Part shown: positions 1-6,034 of the stretch, piece after piece
Position numbering within the stretch: position 1 is the stretch's first letter
Layout of the letters: each line of letters starts with the position of its first letter
Source of the DNA: Methanobacteriota archaeon
Lineage (GTDB): Archaea > Thermoplasmatota > Thermoplasmata > UBA10834
DNA: 11,530 nucleotides
Reading direction: 5' to 3'
Assembly (NCBI GenBank): GCA_011391345.1
Contig: JAABQR010000034.1
Coordinates: forward strand, 1-11,530
Notes under the pieces: model-generated
Seen by the model: the letters and a program-made list of their open reading frames with translations, nothing else
Database searches by the model: none
What the model was told of the DNA's origin: nothing
Translations under genes and position numbers: made by a program

Positions 1-90
1 CTTCCTATCAGCGACCTCATGACCGAAGTGCATGCGGTGCTCGGTCAGGGGAAGCCATTCAGCAGGAAGCTCACACGAACGAGGTCATGA
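1..90 (+). CDS. Probable 3' end of a plus-strand gene, product unknown (partial)
   Basis: Reading frame 1 is open from the window edge to a TGA at 88-90 and encodes 29 residues beginning LPISDLMTEVHAVLGQGK. Codon third positions are mostly G or C, like the confirmed genes here, and the peptide has a natural amphipathic helical composition. Frame 2 stops almost at once. Frame 3 runs on as a shadow of the antisense transporter gene. The end overlaps the 3' end of the convergent EamA-type gene by 20 bases, a common tail-to-tail arrangement. I do not recognise the family, and 29 residues are too few to name one. It could also be chance open frame in GC-rich DNA. Confidence 0.35.
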   Translation, partial: LPISDLMTEVHAVLGQGKPFSRKLTRTRS

Positions 91-949
91 CGATACCCAC
101 TATCACGGTCAGGATCAGGAACATGTCCAGGCGAGACATGCCCTCCTTGAGGAACATGCGCGCTCCGATGATCGTCACGATCGGGTAGGCTGAGATCAAC
201 GGGAACACGACCGAAGCAGACCCCACGGATATCGCTGATGTCTCGGCGAAGTACGCCAGCTGCCAGAGCTCGGCGACGACGATCGCGAGGATCACAGGCA
301 CCGTCCATTTGGGCACGAACACTCTCCATGTGACCTTCCTGTGCCTCAGGTAGGTGAACGCTATCGGTGGGAGTATGAGTGGGTAGACGCCGAGGTACGC
401 TATCAGAGGCAGGCCGTCGAGCGCTAGTTTGATGAATATCCCTCCCACGCCCCAGATGACGAATGTCGCGAGGCTGAGGACCAGGGCGGACCGCGTAAGG
501 GACTTGCTGGTTGTCTTCTTGCCGTGGGAATGGGACAGCGCGACCATGCTCGCTATGATCAAGACGATGCCGGCCGCGTTCACGAGACTCAGCTTCTCAC
601 CGAGAAGCGTCACCGCAAGCACGGCCGTTATGGCAGGGAATGCCGCTGTGATGCTCCCCACCATGCTCACATCGCCCTTCTCGAGCGCCTCGAGGTAGAT
701 GTAGTATCCTCCCCTGGCGGTCGATGCGCCTATGATGGCGTAGAGAACGTACTCCAGGTGGTCCAGGTACTCTCCCCAGAGCACGAGTGCCCCGACCAGG
801 ATGAAGACATAGACCGGGATCGACGTCAGGAAGTTCAGGGCGACCATCGATTCCGCGTTCAGGGAGCCGACTGCGAACTTGGCTATGACCTGGGTGAGTC
901 CGTATATCGCCAGAGCGCAGAACGCGAACGCTATCGAGGGATCGAGCAT
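71..949 (-). CDS. EamA/DMT-superfamily membrane transporter
   Basis: This is a 292-residue, very hydrophobic protein with about ten predicted membrane helices, arranged as two homologous EamA halves. The end of the first repeat is at about residues 85-138 (YLEALEKGDVSMVGS through a GEKLS turn). The end of the second is at about 233-290 (YFAETSAISVGSAS through a FLKEG turn). The halves are joined by a basic loop (SHGKKTTSKS). The family exports or imports small metabolites such as amino acids, nucleosides or sugars; the substrate cannot be told from sequence. I chose the ATG at 949 because it gives a compact N-terminus entering the first helix and lies 41 bases from a TATA-like box at 987-993. 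The ATG at 976 would add nine residues and is a serious alternative. It is third in a minus-strand series after the MttB-like and parvulin genes, 84 bases downstream of the parvulin stop (57 if the ATG at 976 is used). Confidence 0.86.
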   Translation of the reverse strand: MLDPSIAFAFCALAIYGLTQVIAKFAVGSLNAESMVALNFLTSIPVYVFILVGALVLWGEYLDHLEYVLYAIIGASTARGGYYIYLEALEKGDVSMVGSITAAFPAITAVLAVTLLGEKLSLVNAAGIVLIIASMVALSHSHGKKTTSKSLTRSALVLSLATFVIWGVGGIFIKLALDGLPLIAYLGVYPLILPPIAFTYLRHRKVTWRVFVPKWTVPVILAIVVAELWQLAYFAETSAISVGSASVVFPLISAYPIVTIIGARMFLKEGMSRLDMFLILTVIVGIVMTSFV

Positions 950-986
950 GGCGGTCCCATGTATGAACGCCGCCATCCGTTAGGAG

Positions 987-993
987 TATTAGA
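987..993 (-). promoter_or_regulatory. TATA-like box for the EamA-type transporter gene
   Basis: Read on the minus strand this is TCTAATA in an otherwise GC-rich 57-base gap. It would place a start site near 963-965, which fits translation from the ATG at 949 better than from 976. The box is weak and the gene may instead be reached by read-through from the parvulin gene. Confidence 0.3.
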
Positions 994-1033
994 TTGTTCT
1001 CCCAACCTCTGTTCCAGGAGCAAAATACCAGCG

Positions 1034-1315
1034 TCAGTTCTGGTCAAGTATCTTGATCAGGTGCCAACCGAACTGGGTCTTTATCGGTCCGACAACGTCG
1101 CCCTTCTTGCCGTTGAAGGCCGCGGTCTCGAACTCCTTGACCATCATGTTCTTGCCGAACCATCCGAGATCGCCGCCCTGCTTGCCGGACGGACACTCGG
1201 AGTGCTTCTTCGCCAGGTCGCCAAAGGACTCCCCGCCCTTCACTTTGACCATCAGGTCCTTCGCGACGTTCTCAGACTTGACCAGTATGTGTGCAGCGTG
1301 TACCTTGTTCGCCAT
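1034..1315 (-). CDS. Small parvulin-type peptidyl-prolyl cis-trans isomerase
   Basis: The 93-residue product is a single stand-alone parvulin (rotamase) domain, with no signal peptide or membrane segment, so it should be cytoplasmic. It would speed cis-trans isomerisation of peptidyl-proline bonds. Visible family landmarks are AAHILVK at 7-13 with the active-site His8, SECPSG at 39-44 with Cys41, GGDLGWF at 48-54, the FETAAF helix at 62-67, and QFGWHLIKI at 81-89 with His85. Single-domain parvulins of this size are known from bacteria and mesophilic archaea. I chose the ATG at 1315; a TTG at 1324 would add three residues. The gene starts 39 bases after the stop of the MttB-like gene and may be co-transcribed with it, or use its own promoter-like sequence at 1338-1353. 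Confidence 0.93.
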   Translation of the reverse strand: MANKVHAAHILVKSENVAKDLMVKVKGGESFGDLAKKHSECPSGKQGGDLGWFGKNMMVKEFETAAFNGKKGDVVGPIKTQFGWHLIKILDQN

Positions 1316-1337
1316 GCTGGCCAATTGATCGAGGGGG

Positions 1338-1353
1338 ATATCAATCTTTTCGC
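1338..1353 (-). promoter_or_regulatory. Candidate BRE/TATA promoter for the parvulin gene
   Basis: On the minus strand this reads GCGAAAAG (BRE-like, 1346-1353) followed by ATTGATAT (TATA-like, 1338-1345). The box centre is about 27 bases from the parvulin ATG at 1315, the spacing expected for a leaderless archaeal transcript. No Shine-Dalgarno sequence precedes that ATG, which supports leaderless expression. The element overlaps the stop codon of the upstream gene. Confidence 0.35.
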
Positions 1354-1354
1354 T

Positions 1355-2791
1355 TCAAGTTCGGTGAGCGGCCTTCTCGAACATGGCAATGACCTCGTCG
1401 CCCTTGGACACGATTGCCTTGTCGATTGTCGGAGGCCTGTGCTCAGCCAAGAGCTTCCGTGCGATCTCCTTCGCCTCTGGGACCATGGATGTGGACTTGT
1501 TGACCTCCCACCTGGCGAGCGACGGGTCTTTGAATATCAGTTCGCTCTTGAAGTGTTTCGCCGTGTGCGGATGCGATATGAACGTGTTGCCGTGGCCCAC
1601 CTGCTTCACGACGTCTAGGGCTATCGTCTCCCTACTGATCGTGTAGCTCCTCATGAAGGTCCTCACACTCTCCCACAGCTTCGACTCTATGACGGCCTGG
1701 TCGAAGGATGCGCCCTTGACCGCATCCAGCCCGCCAATCCCGGAGACGAGGTCCGAGTTGCCCATCGTGCTGAGGGCGAGGCCGAATGTCTCGGTCAGGG
1801 TATGTGGCACGCCTGGCACATCGGTGTCGTTCACACCCCAGTCCCCCACCATGGACGGAAGGGAGTACCTCCTCGACATCTGGCCGAGGGAAGCGGCGAT
1901 GATGCTCTGCTCGACGGTCATGTAGTTGATGGAACCGGACCTCATGTTGATCGGCGCGGATGAGGAACAGTAGATGTGCGGCGCGCCTGGAGCTGAGAAT
2001 TGCGTGATCACCAGACTCGCGAGGTTCTCTGTGTTGGCGTTGCAAATCGTGCCAGCCATGGTCACTGGGGCCGAGCCTCCGGACAAGGACATGGACATCG
2101 ACATGACGGGGATCCCGGCCTTGGACAGTTCGACCATGCCCTCGACGATGCCAGTTTCGTAGGAGAGTGGGGCTATGGAGCAGCAGATGACCGAGAATAA
2201 GGGGCGCTTCCTCAGGGCGTCCTTGTCGCCGGCAACGAGCGAAGCCAGTTCGACCTGCGCCTTTGCATCCTCCGCGCTGAGAATCGATACACCGTTCACG
2301 TGCTTGGTGGTGTTCTGCATCGCGGTCCAGAGCTCGTGCAGGCTGTGCGAAGCTTGGTTCACCTCCGTAGCGGTGAGCGTGGTCCAGACGAAGTCCACGC
2401 CCTTCAAGGCATCCGCCAGCCTGATGAAGTCCGCGATATCCTTCCTGGTGGAGGGCCGCTTCTCGCCTGTGTCCATGTCCCGTATGTAGACGCCCAGGCC
2501 CGTGGTGGCGGCGTACGGCGGACCGCTCACGGGGACCGTGAGATCGTTCCTCGGGTCGCGGGCGCACATCTTGAACGACCTCGGGGCCATCTTGAGGGCC
2601 TCGACGACCATGTCTTCAGGGATCCGCGTGATCATCTTGGACTCATCAACAGACGCTCCGGCGTCCTTGAGGGTCTTGAGAATAGAACGGCTTGGTATGT
2701 GCACACCGATCTCTCGAAGGCACTCAAGGCTCTGGGAGTGCACCAGGTCCATCTCATCCTTGCTCAGGAACACGAATCTGCCTACTGCCAT
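1355..2791 (-). CDS. MttB-family (trimethylamine methyltransferase-like) protein, non-pyrrolysine type
   Basis: This 478-residue protein spans a full-length MttB-superfamily TIM-barrel methyltransferase. Landmarks are the N-terminal SLECLREIGVHIPS segment at 21-34, VICCSIAPLSYE at 201-212, the PVMSMSMSLSGGSAPVTMAG stretch at 228-247 and GHGNTFISHPHTAKHF at 399-414. Characterised members move a methyl group from trimethylamine (MttB) or glycine betaine (MtgB) to a corrinoid protein. Trimethylamine enzymes carry pyrrolysine, encoded by an in-frame amber codon. This gene has none: the equivalent region appears to be NDTDVPGVP at 321-329, with Val325 the likely counterpart (hand alignment). The substrate is therefore unknown, possibly a quaternary amine. 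No corrinoid-protein (MttC-like) or MtbA-like gene is in the window. A strong ribosome-binding site at 2798-2804 fixes the ATG at 2791. The parvulin gene follows by 39 bases. Confidence 0.93.
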   Translation of the reverse strand: MAVGRFVFLSKDEMDLVHSQSLECLREIGVHIPSRSILKTLKDAGASVDESKMITRIPEDMVVEALKMAPRSFKMCARDPRNDLTVPVSGPPYAATTGLGVYIRDMDTGEKRPSTRKDIADFIRLADALKGVDFVWTTLTATEVNQASHSLHELWTAMQNTTKHVNGVSILSAEDAKAQVELASLVAGDKDALRKRPLFSVICCSIAPLSYETGIVEGMVELSKAGIPVMSMSMSLSGGSAPVTMAGTICNANTENLASLVITQFSAPGAPHIYCSSSAPINMRSGSINYMTVEQSIIAASLGQMSRRYSLPSMVGDWGVNDTDVPGVPHTLTETFGLALSTMGNSDLVSGIGGLDAVKGASFDQAVIESKLWESVRTFMRSYTISRETIALDVVKQVGHGNTFISHPHTAKHFKSELIFKDPSLARWEVNKSTSMVPEAKEIARKLLAEHRPPTIDKAIVSKGDEVIAMFEKAAHRT

Positions 2792-2797
2792 CTTCTT

Positions 2798-2804
2798 CCC
2801 TCCT
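2798..2804 (-). promoter_or_regulatory. Strong Shine-Dalgarno site of the MttB-like gene
   Basis: The minus strand reads AGGAGGG, six bases before the ATG at 2791. It is the best ribosome-binding site in the window and decides the start of this gene. It also shows that the organism uses Shine-Dalgarno initiation for at least some leadered transcripts. Confidence 0.75.
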
Positions 2805-2858
2805 GGACACGGTCCCCACCAAAGGTTCCGGAGTCCTGAGGGGGCATGACGGGCGCTG

Positions 2859-2868
2859 GATATTAAGG
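2859..2868 (-). promoter_or_regulatory. TATA-like box for the MttB-like gene
   Basis: The minus strand reads CCTTAATATC, an AT-rich island in GC-rich DNA. A start site about 25 bases on would give a leader of roughly 43 bases, consistent with the strong Shine-Dalgarno site of this gene. It faces a plus-strand TATA-like element 13 bases away. Confidence 0.45.
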
Positions 2869-2880
2869 TCTGTGAGAGGG

Positions 2881-2889
2881 CTTAAATCA
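2881..2889 (+). promoter_or_regulatory. Possible TATA-like box for the solute-binding protein gene
   Basis: The plus strand reads CTTAAATCA just beyond the divergent MttB-like promoter. A start near 2910 would leave a leader of about 170 bases before the chosen ATG at 3084. A closer promoter (for example around CCAAATAGC at 2990-2998) is equally possible. The rest of the 2792-3083 gap shows no gene I trust. Confidence 0.3.
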
Positions 2890-3083
2890 GTTTTGGTGGC
2901 GCCCGCGATGAGCGGCCATGCTGCCCCATGTATCCGGCTGCATCCATGATAGTGACCTGCTCTGCGCATATGGGCCGGCCCGACAACGTCCAAATAGCGC
3001 AGAGGACAATGCGGTGGTGCCTCATTCCGGAGGTTCGGGAGGAAGCAGAGTTGAGCCGCATCCAGTGGGTGACCAATAGGAAT

Positions 3084-5249
3084 ATGAGAACATCGACCGG
3101 CGAATTCACGAAGGCGCCTCACAGGTTGGGCGCGCTGACGATGACGGTCGTCCTAATCACGATGGCACTCGTCGCCTCAGGACAGATCGAGGGGGTCTGC
3201 ACGGGAGCGACCGAGGAGAAGGTGCTAGTCATCGCAATGAGTTCTGACGTGCAGACTATGGATCCTGCAAAGACGAGCGCGATGTATGGCCCAGCCAGCA
3301 TGATCTACGAAACGCTCATCACCAGGGACCTGAACGGAGACTACGCTGACGGGCTCGCGGTGGACTGGAACCTGAACCGGGACGACCCTGACCACCCGAC
3401 CTTCGAGATCGAGCTCAGAGAGGGCGTCACGTTCCATGATGGGACGCCGTTCAACACTGAGGCGGTCAGGGACATCATCAACTACTACGCCCAGGATGAT
3501 AGCTGGGTCCAGTATCAGTTCTGGTCGATATACGGCTGCCAGAACAAGACCGGTTGGCCGGACGCAGGCATATGGTGCAAGGACGACTACAACATGGTCC
3601 TGAACCTGACATGGGCGGATGTATCCCTGCAGTTCGCGCTCTCGAACCTGTACTCGTCGATGATGAGCCCAAACGCCCTCGAGGAGGACGGTCTGGCCAT
3701 ATACGGCACACCATCGGGTCAGGTTGTTGGCACCGGGCCATTCATGCTCGAAGAGTGGGTTCCGGGCGACCATGTCACCCTGGTCAAGAACCCGGACTAC
3801 GACTGGGGGTTCTCATGGTACGAGAACAAGGGGCCCGCGAAGATAGACAGAATCATCTACAGGATCATCGCGGACCAGAACACGAGGCTCGCCGGGTTCG
3901 AGAGCGGTATCATCGATGTGCTGCAGCAACTGACACCGGTCAAGATAGAGGAGTACATGAGCAACCCTGAGATGACGGTACTCACCGGGCCGGGACAGGG
4001 GTTGTACTACTTGGAGTTCAACTGCCTGAAGGACCCTTGGACCAACGCGTCCCTCAGGAGGGCGTTCGGATATGTGATGGACCGCGCACAGATCCTCGAT
4101 GTCGTCTGGCAGGGAGTGGGACAGGAGGGCGTCAACTATCTTCCACCCATCCTTCCAGAATCCACAGGCATCCCATCGATGTACAACTTCTCCCTCGACC
4201 TTGACACGGCATTGGATCTGTTCCTGGACGCGGGATACGATGACCTGAACGGCGACGGTTGGCTCGAGAATGTATATGGGGACCTGACCCTTGATCTCTG
4301 GACGACGAACAAGGGCGAGGACATCATGATGGGCGAAGTCTTGGCGACTCAGTTCGAGGCGTTCGGGGTCCATGTGATGCTCACGCCGTATTCCGAGACC
4401 CAGCTCTTGGACGAGGCTAGGGAGGGCAACCATGACGCAATCCTGTTTTGGTACTCGTGGCCGAGGGCTGAGATCCTCGACTGGCATCTGGGCACGTGGG
4501 CCGTCGGCGGCTCCAACACCGCGTGGTACATCGACCCGGTGTTCGACAACTACGTGACCAACTGGACCTACGCGGAGACCGAGGACGAGTATCTCGAAAA
4601 CACCACGGCGGGACACATCAGGCTCCTGACGCAGGGTCCATGGGCGCCCGTCCTGTACTGGTCCCAGATCTTCGCGCTCAACAACCGAGTGACTGGTTGG
4701 GACGTCAACCCGTTCGGCCAGGAGGTCGTCTTCAACGTCGTGGACGTCGACATACTGACAGAGGGGACTGAGGCGCCAACGCTCTCGATCACGTCGCCCG
4801 CCGAGGGCGCCGTCCTGTCCGTGCCCACGGTCGTGGTGACAGGCGTCACCGACCCGAACGTCACGCTCGCCGTTAACGGCCTGCTAGTGGCGGTGGGCGC
4901 GTCAGGTGAGTTCGAGCTCACGGTGGCCCTTGTGAACGGGACGAACCTGATCACGGCCACGGCTACGGACGACGACGCAGCGACGACAGTGTCTGTGAAT
5001 GTCACCTACATCGACCCAGTCCCAGGCCTGATGGAACAGATATCCCAGCTCCAAGACGACCTAGAGGATGCGTTGGACGACCTCGATGACGCTCAATCGG
5101 AACTGGAGGAGCGGAACGATACCATCGGCAGCCTGGAATCGACGCGGACATTGCTGCTCGTCGCAGTGGTCGCCTGTGGGGTCCTCCTCGCCGCGATGGG
5201 TGTCGCGTTCCTGAGGGTGAGGAAGAACACGGGGCCGCCCTCGTCGTGA
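3084..5249 (+). CDS. Surface-anchored ABC-type peptide/solute-binding protein (SBP family 5) with Ig-like, coiled-coil and C-terminal TM regions
   Basis: The 721-residue protein has a signal-peptide-like hydrophobic run at 15-32 after a basic N-terminus. An extracellular family 5 (DppA/OppA-like) solute-binding domain follows at about 45-560. Its signature TFEIELREGVTFHDGTPF is at 106-123, and further landmarks are VGTGPF (215-220), LRRAFGYVMDR (324-334) and a calcium-loop-like DLNGDG (387-392). Next come a beta-rich Ig-like module (about 564-643), an acidic coiled coil (about 650-688) and a membrane helix (689-710) followed by RVRKN. It should capture oligopeptides or another solute outside the cell while tethered to the membrane. 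No lipobox cysteine was seen. I chose the ATG at 3084 because it gives a normal signal peptide; a TTG at 3051 has a better ribosome-binding site (GGGAGG, 3037-3042). No permease or ATPase genes are adjacent. Confidence 0.92.
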   Translation: MRTSTGEFTKAPHRLGALTMTVVLITMALVASGQIEGVCTGATEEKVLVIAMSSDVQTMDPAKTSAMYGPASMIYETLITRDLNGDYADGLAVDWNLNRDDPDHPTFEIELREGVTFHDGTPFNTEAVRDIINYYAQDDSWVQYQFWSIYGCQNKTGWPDAGIWCKDDYNMVLNLTWADVSLQFALSNLYSSMMSPNALEEDGLAIYGTPSGQVVGTGPFMLEEWVPGDHVTLVKNPDYDWGFSWYENKGPAKIDRIIYRIIADQNTRLAGFESGIIDVLQQLTPVKIEEYMSNPEMTVLTGPGQGLYYLEFNCLKDPWTNASLRRAFGYVMDRAQILDVVWQGVGQEGVNYLPPILPESTGIPSMYNFSLDLDTALDLFLDAGYDDLNGDGWLENVYGDLTLDLWTTNKGEDIMMGEVLATQFEAFGVHVMLTPYSETQLLDEAREGNHDAILFWYSWPRAEILDWHLGTWAVGGSNTAWYIDPVFDNYVTNWTYAETEDEYLENTTAGHIRLLTQGPWAPVLYWSQIFALNNRVTGWDVNPFGQEVVFNVVDVDILTEGTEAPTLSITSPAEGAVLSVPTVVVTGVTDPNVTLAVNGLLVAVGASGEFELTVALVNGTNLITATATDDDAATTVSVNVTYIDPVPGLMEQISQLQDDLEDALDDLDDAQSELEERNDTIGSLESTRTLLLVAVVACGVLLAAMGVAFLRVRKNTGPPSS

Positions 5250-5272
5250 GCACGGCACTGGGCTCAGGCCGG

Positions 5273-5917
5273 TCAGAGCTTCCTCAGGAGGACCTTGAGC
5301 ACGTCGCGCTTTCCAGCGGTCGCGCCGAAAACGACGCGCCTAACGGAGCCCACCTCGGAAACGACCTCTAGCGCGGGGAAGAGCGCCTGCACCTCCCCTT
5401 CCTGGAAGTAGTGGGTCATGATCCCGTCCCCCCTCAGGAACGAGGAACTCTCGACCTCCTCGCCCTTCCCGCACCTCATGTCCCCTCGTCCGAACACCTC
5501 GATATACAGGAGCCCGCCGGGGGCTAGCACCTTGGCGAGCTGCTCGGCCACAGTCAGACGCTCCTTCTCGAGCATGTGAGAAAGCGCGTGGACGCAGGTG
5601 ACCGCATTGTATTTTTCTGATGCAAAAGGAACATCATGCAGATTGCATTCGACCAGTTCCACTACTCTTTCTGGGTCGCGTTGGGTCCTGAGCGAGTTCA
5701 GCGCCTCCCTCGAGAAATCGCATGCGACGACATCGCATATGCGCGCGAGTGCCTCCGCGGTCTTCCCATCCCCGCACCCCGCGTCGAGGACGACCATACC
5801 CTTCTTCAGGTGTGGCTTGAGCAGGGATAGATCCCCGGTGCCGCCGTATTGAAGACCCCTCTTGGAATACAGCTTCTGCCAGGCCTCTCTGGCCCTCATA
5901 GCCCTTGTCGGTCCCAT
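5273..5917 (-). CDS. Class I SAM-dependent methyltransferase, substrate unknown
   Basis: The 214-residue protein is a single Rossmann-fold methyltransferase of the Methyltransf_11/25 type. Motif I is VLDAGCGDGKTA at 43-54. The acidic end of strand beta2 is in VVACDFSREAL (63-73, Asp67), and CNLHDVPF at 91-98 provides the third AdoMet-contacting region. Motif IV is at about 103-113 (YNAVTCVHALS), and LAPGGLLYIEVFG (131-143) is the post-IV strand. The C-terminal segment THYFQEGEVQALF (168-180) resembles small TehB-like or UbiE-like methyltransferases, but the methyl acceptor cannot be assigned. I chose the ATG at 5917; an adjacent TTG at 5920 is the only upstream alternative. It converges on the solute-binding protein gene with 23 bases between stops and is divergent from the helicase gene. 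Confidence 0.88.
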   Translation of the reverse strand: MGPTRAMRAREAWQKLYSKRGLQYGGTGDLSLLKPHLKKGMVVLDAGCGDGKTAEALARICDVVACDFSREALNSLRTQRDPERVVELVECNLHDVPFASEKYNAVTCVHALSHMLEKERLTVAEQLAKVLAPGGLLYIEVFGRGDMRCGKGEEVESSSFLRGDGIMTHYFQEGEVQALFPALEVVSEVGSVRRVVFGATAGKRDVLKVLLRKL

Positions 5918-5950
5918 CAAATGTCCCGAGACCCTGAAGAGCTGTATGGA

Positions 5951-5961
5951 CTAAAATATGC
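5951..5961 (-). promoter_or_regulatory. TATA-like box for the class I methyltransferase gene
   Basis: The minus strand reads GCATATTTTAG, centred about 39 bases upstream of the ATG at 5917. That predicts a leader of some 12-15 bases. It lies in the 117-base divergent gap shared with the helicase gene. Confidence 0.4.
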
Positions 5962-5976
5962 CCATGGTGCAACAAA

Positions 5977-5987
5977 ACCAAATAGTA
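5977..5987 (+). promoter_or_regulatory. Candidate promoter element for the DEAD-box helicase gene
   Basis: The plus strand reads ACCAAATAGTA in the divergent gap, predicting transcription from near 6009. A weak ribosome-binding site (AAGGA, 6019-6023) sits 11 bases before the ATG at 6035. A small perfect stem at 6000-6013 (CTCGG, CCGA loop, CCGAG) overlaps the expected start region. Confidence 0.3.
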
Positions 5988-6034
5988 CGATAAGTGTAGC
6001 TCGGCCGACCGAGAGAGCAAGGAAGACTGTGATC

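Noticed and set aside
524..1618. Long plus-strand open frame across the transporter, parvulin and end of the MttB-like gene
   Set aside because: It is antisense to three recognisable minus-strand genes, its translation is Arg/His/Asp-rich without any family feature, and such frames are common opposite GC-rich genes.
1632..2567. 311-codon minus-strand open frame inside the MttB-like gene
   Set aside because: It is the same strand in another frame of a clearly recognised gene, and the product is Arg/Gly/His-rich low-complexity sequence.
1355..2791. Pyrrolysine amber codon in the MttB-like gene
   Set aside because: The frame is continuous from ATG to TGA with no in-frame TAG, so no pyrrolysine is encoded.
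2928..3083. 52-residue N-terminal extension of the solute-binding protein
   Set aside because: It would put the signal peptide about 70 residues inside the protein. I kept the TTG at 3051 only as an alternative.
3813..4616. 267-codon minus-strand frame opposite the solute-binding protein gene
   Set aside because: It is antisense to a well-supported domain, Val/Arg/Pro-rich, with no recognisable motif.
5849..6034. N-terminal extension of the DEAD-box helicase
   Set aside because: The extension overlaps the antisense methyltransferase start and shared promoter region and has no helicase features; DEAD-box proteins normally begin just before the Q motif, as from the ATG at 6035.
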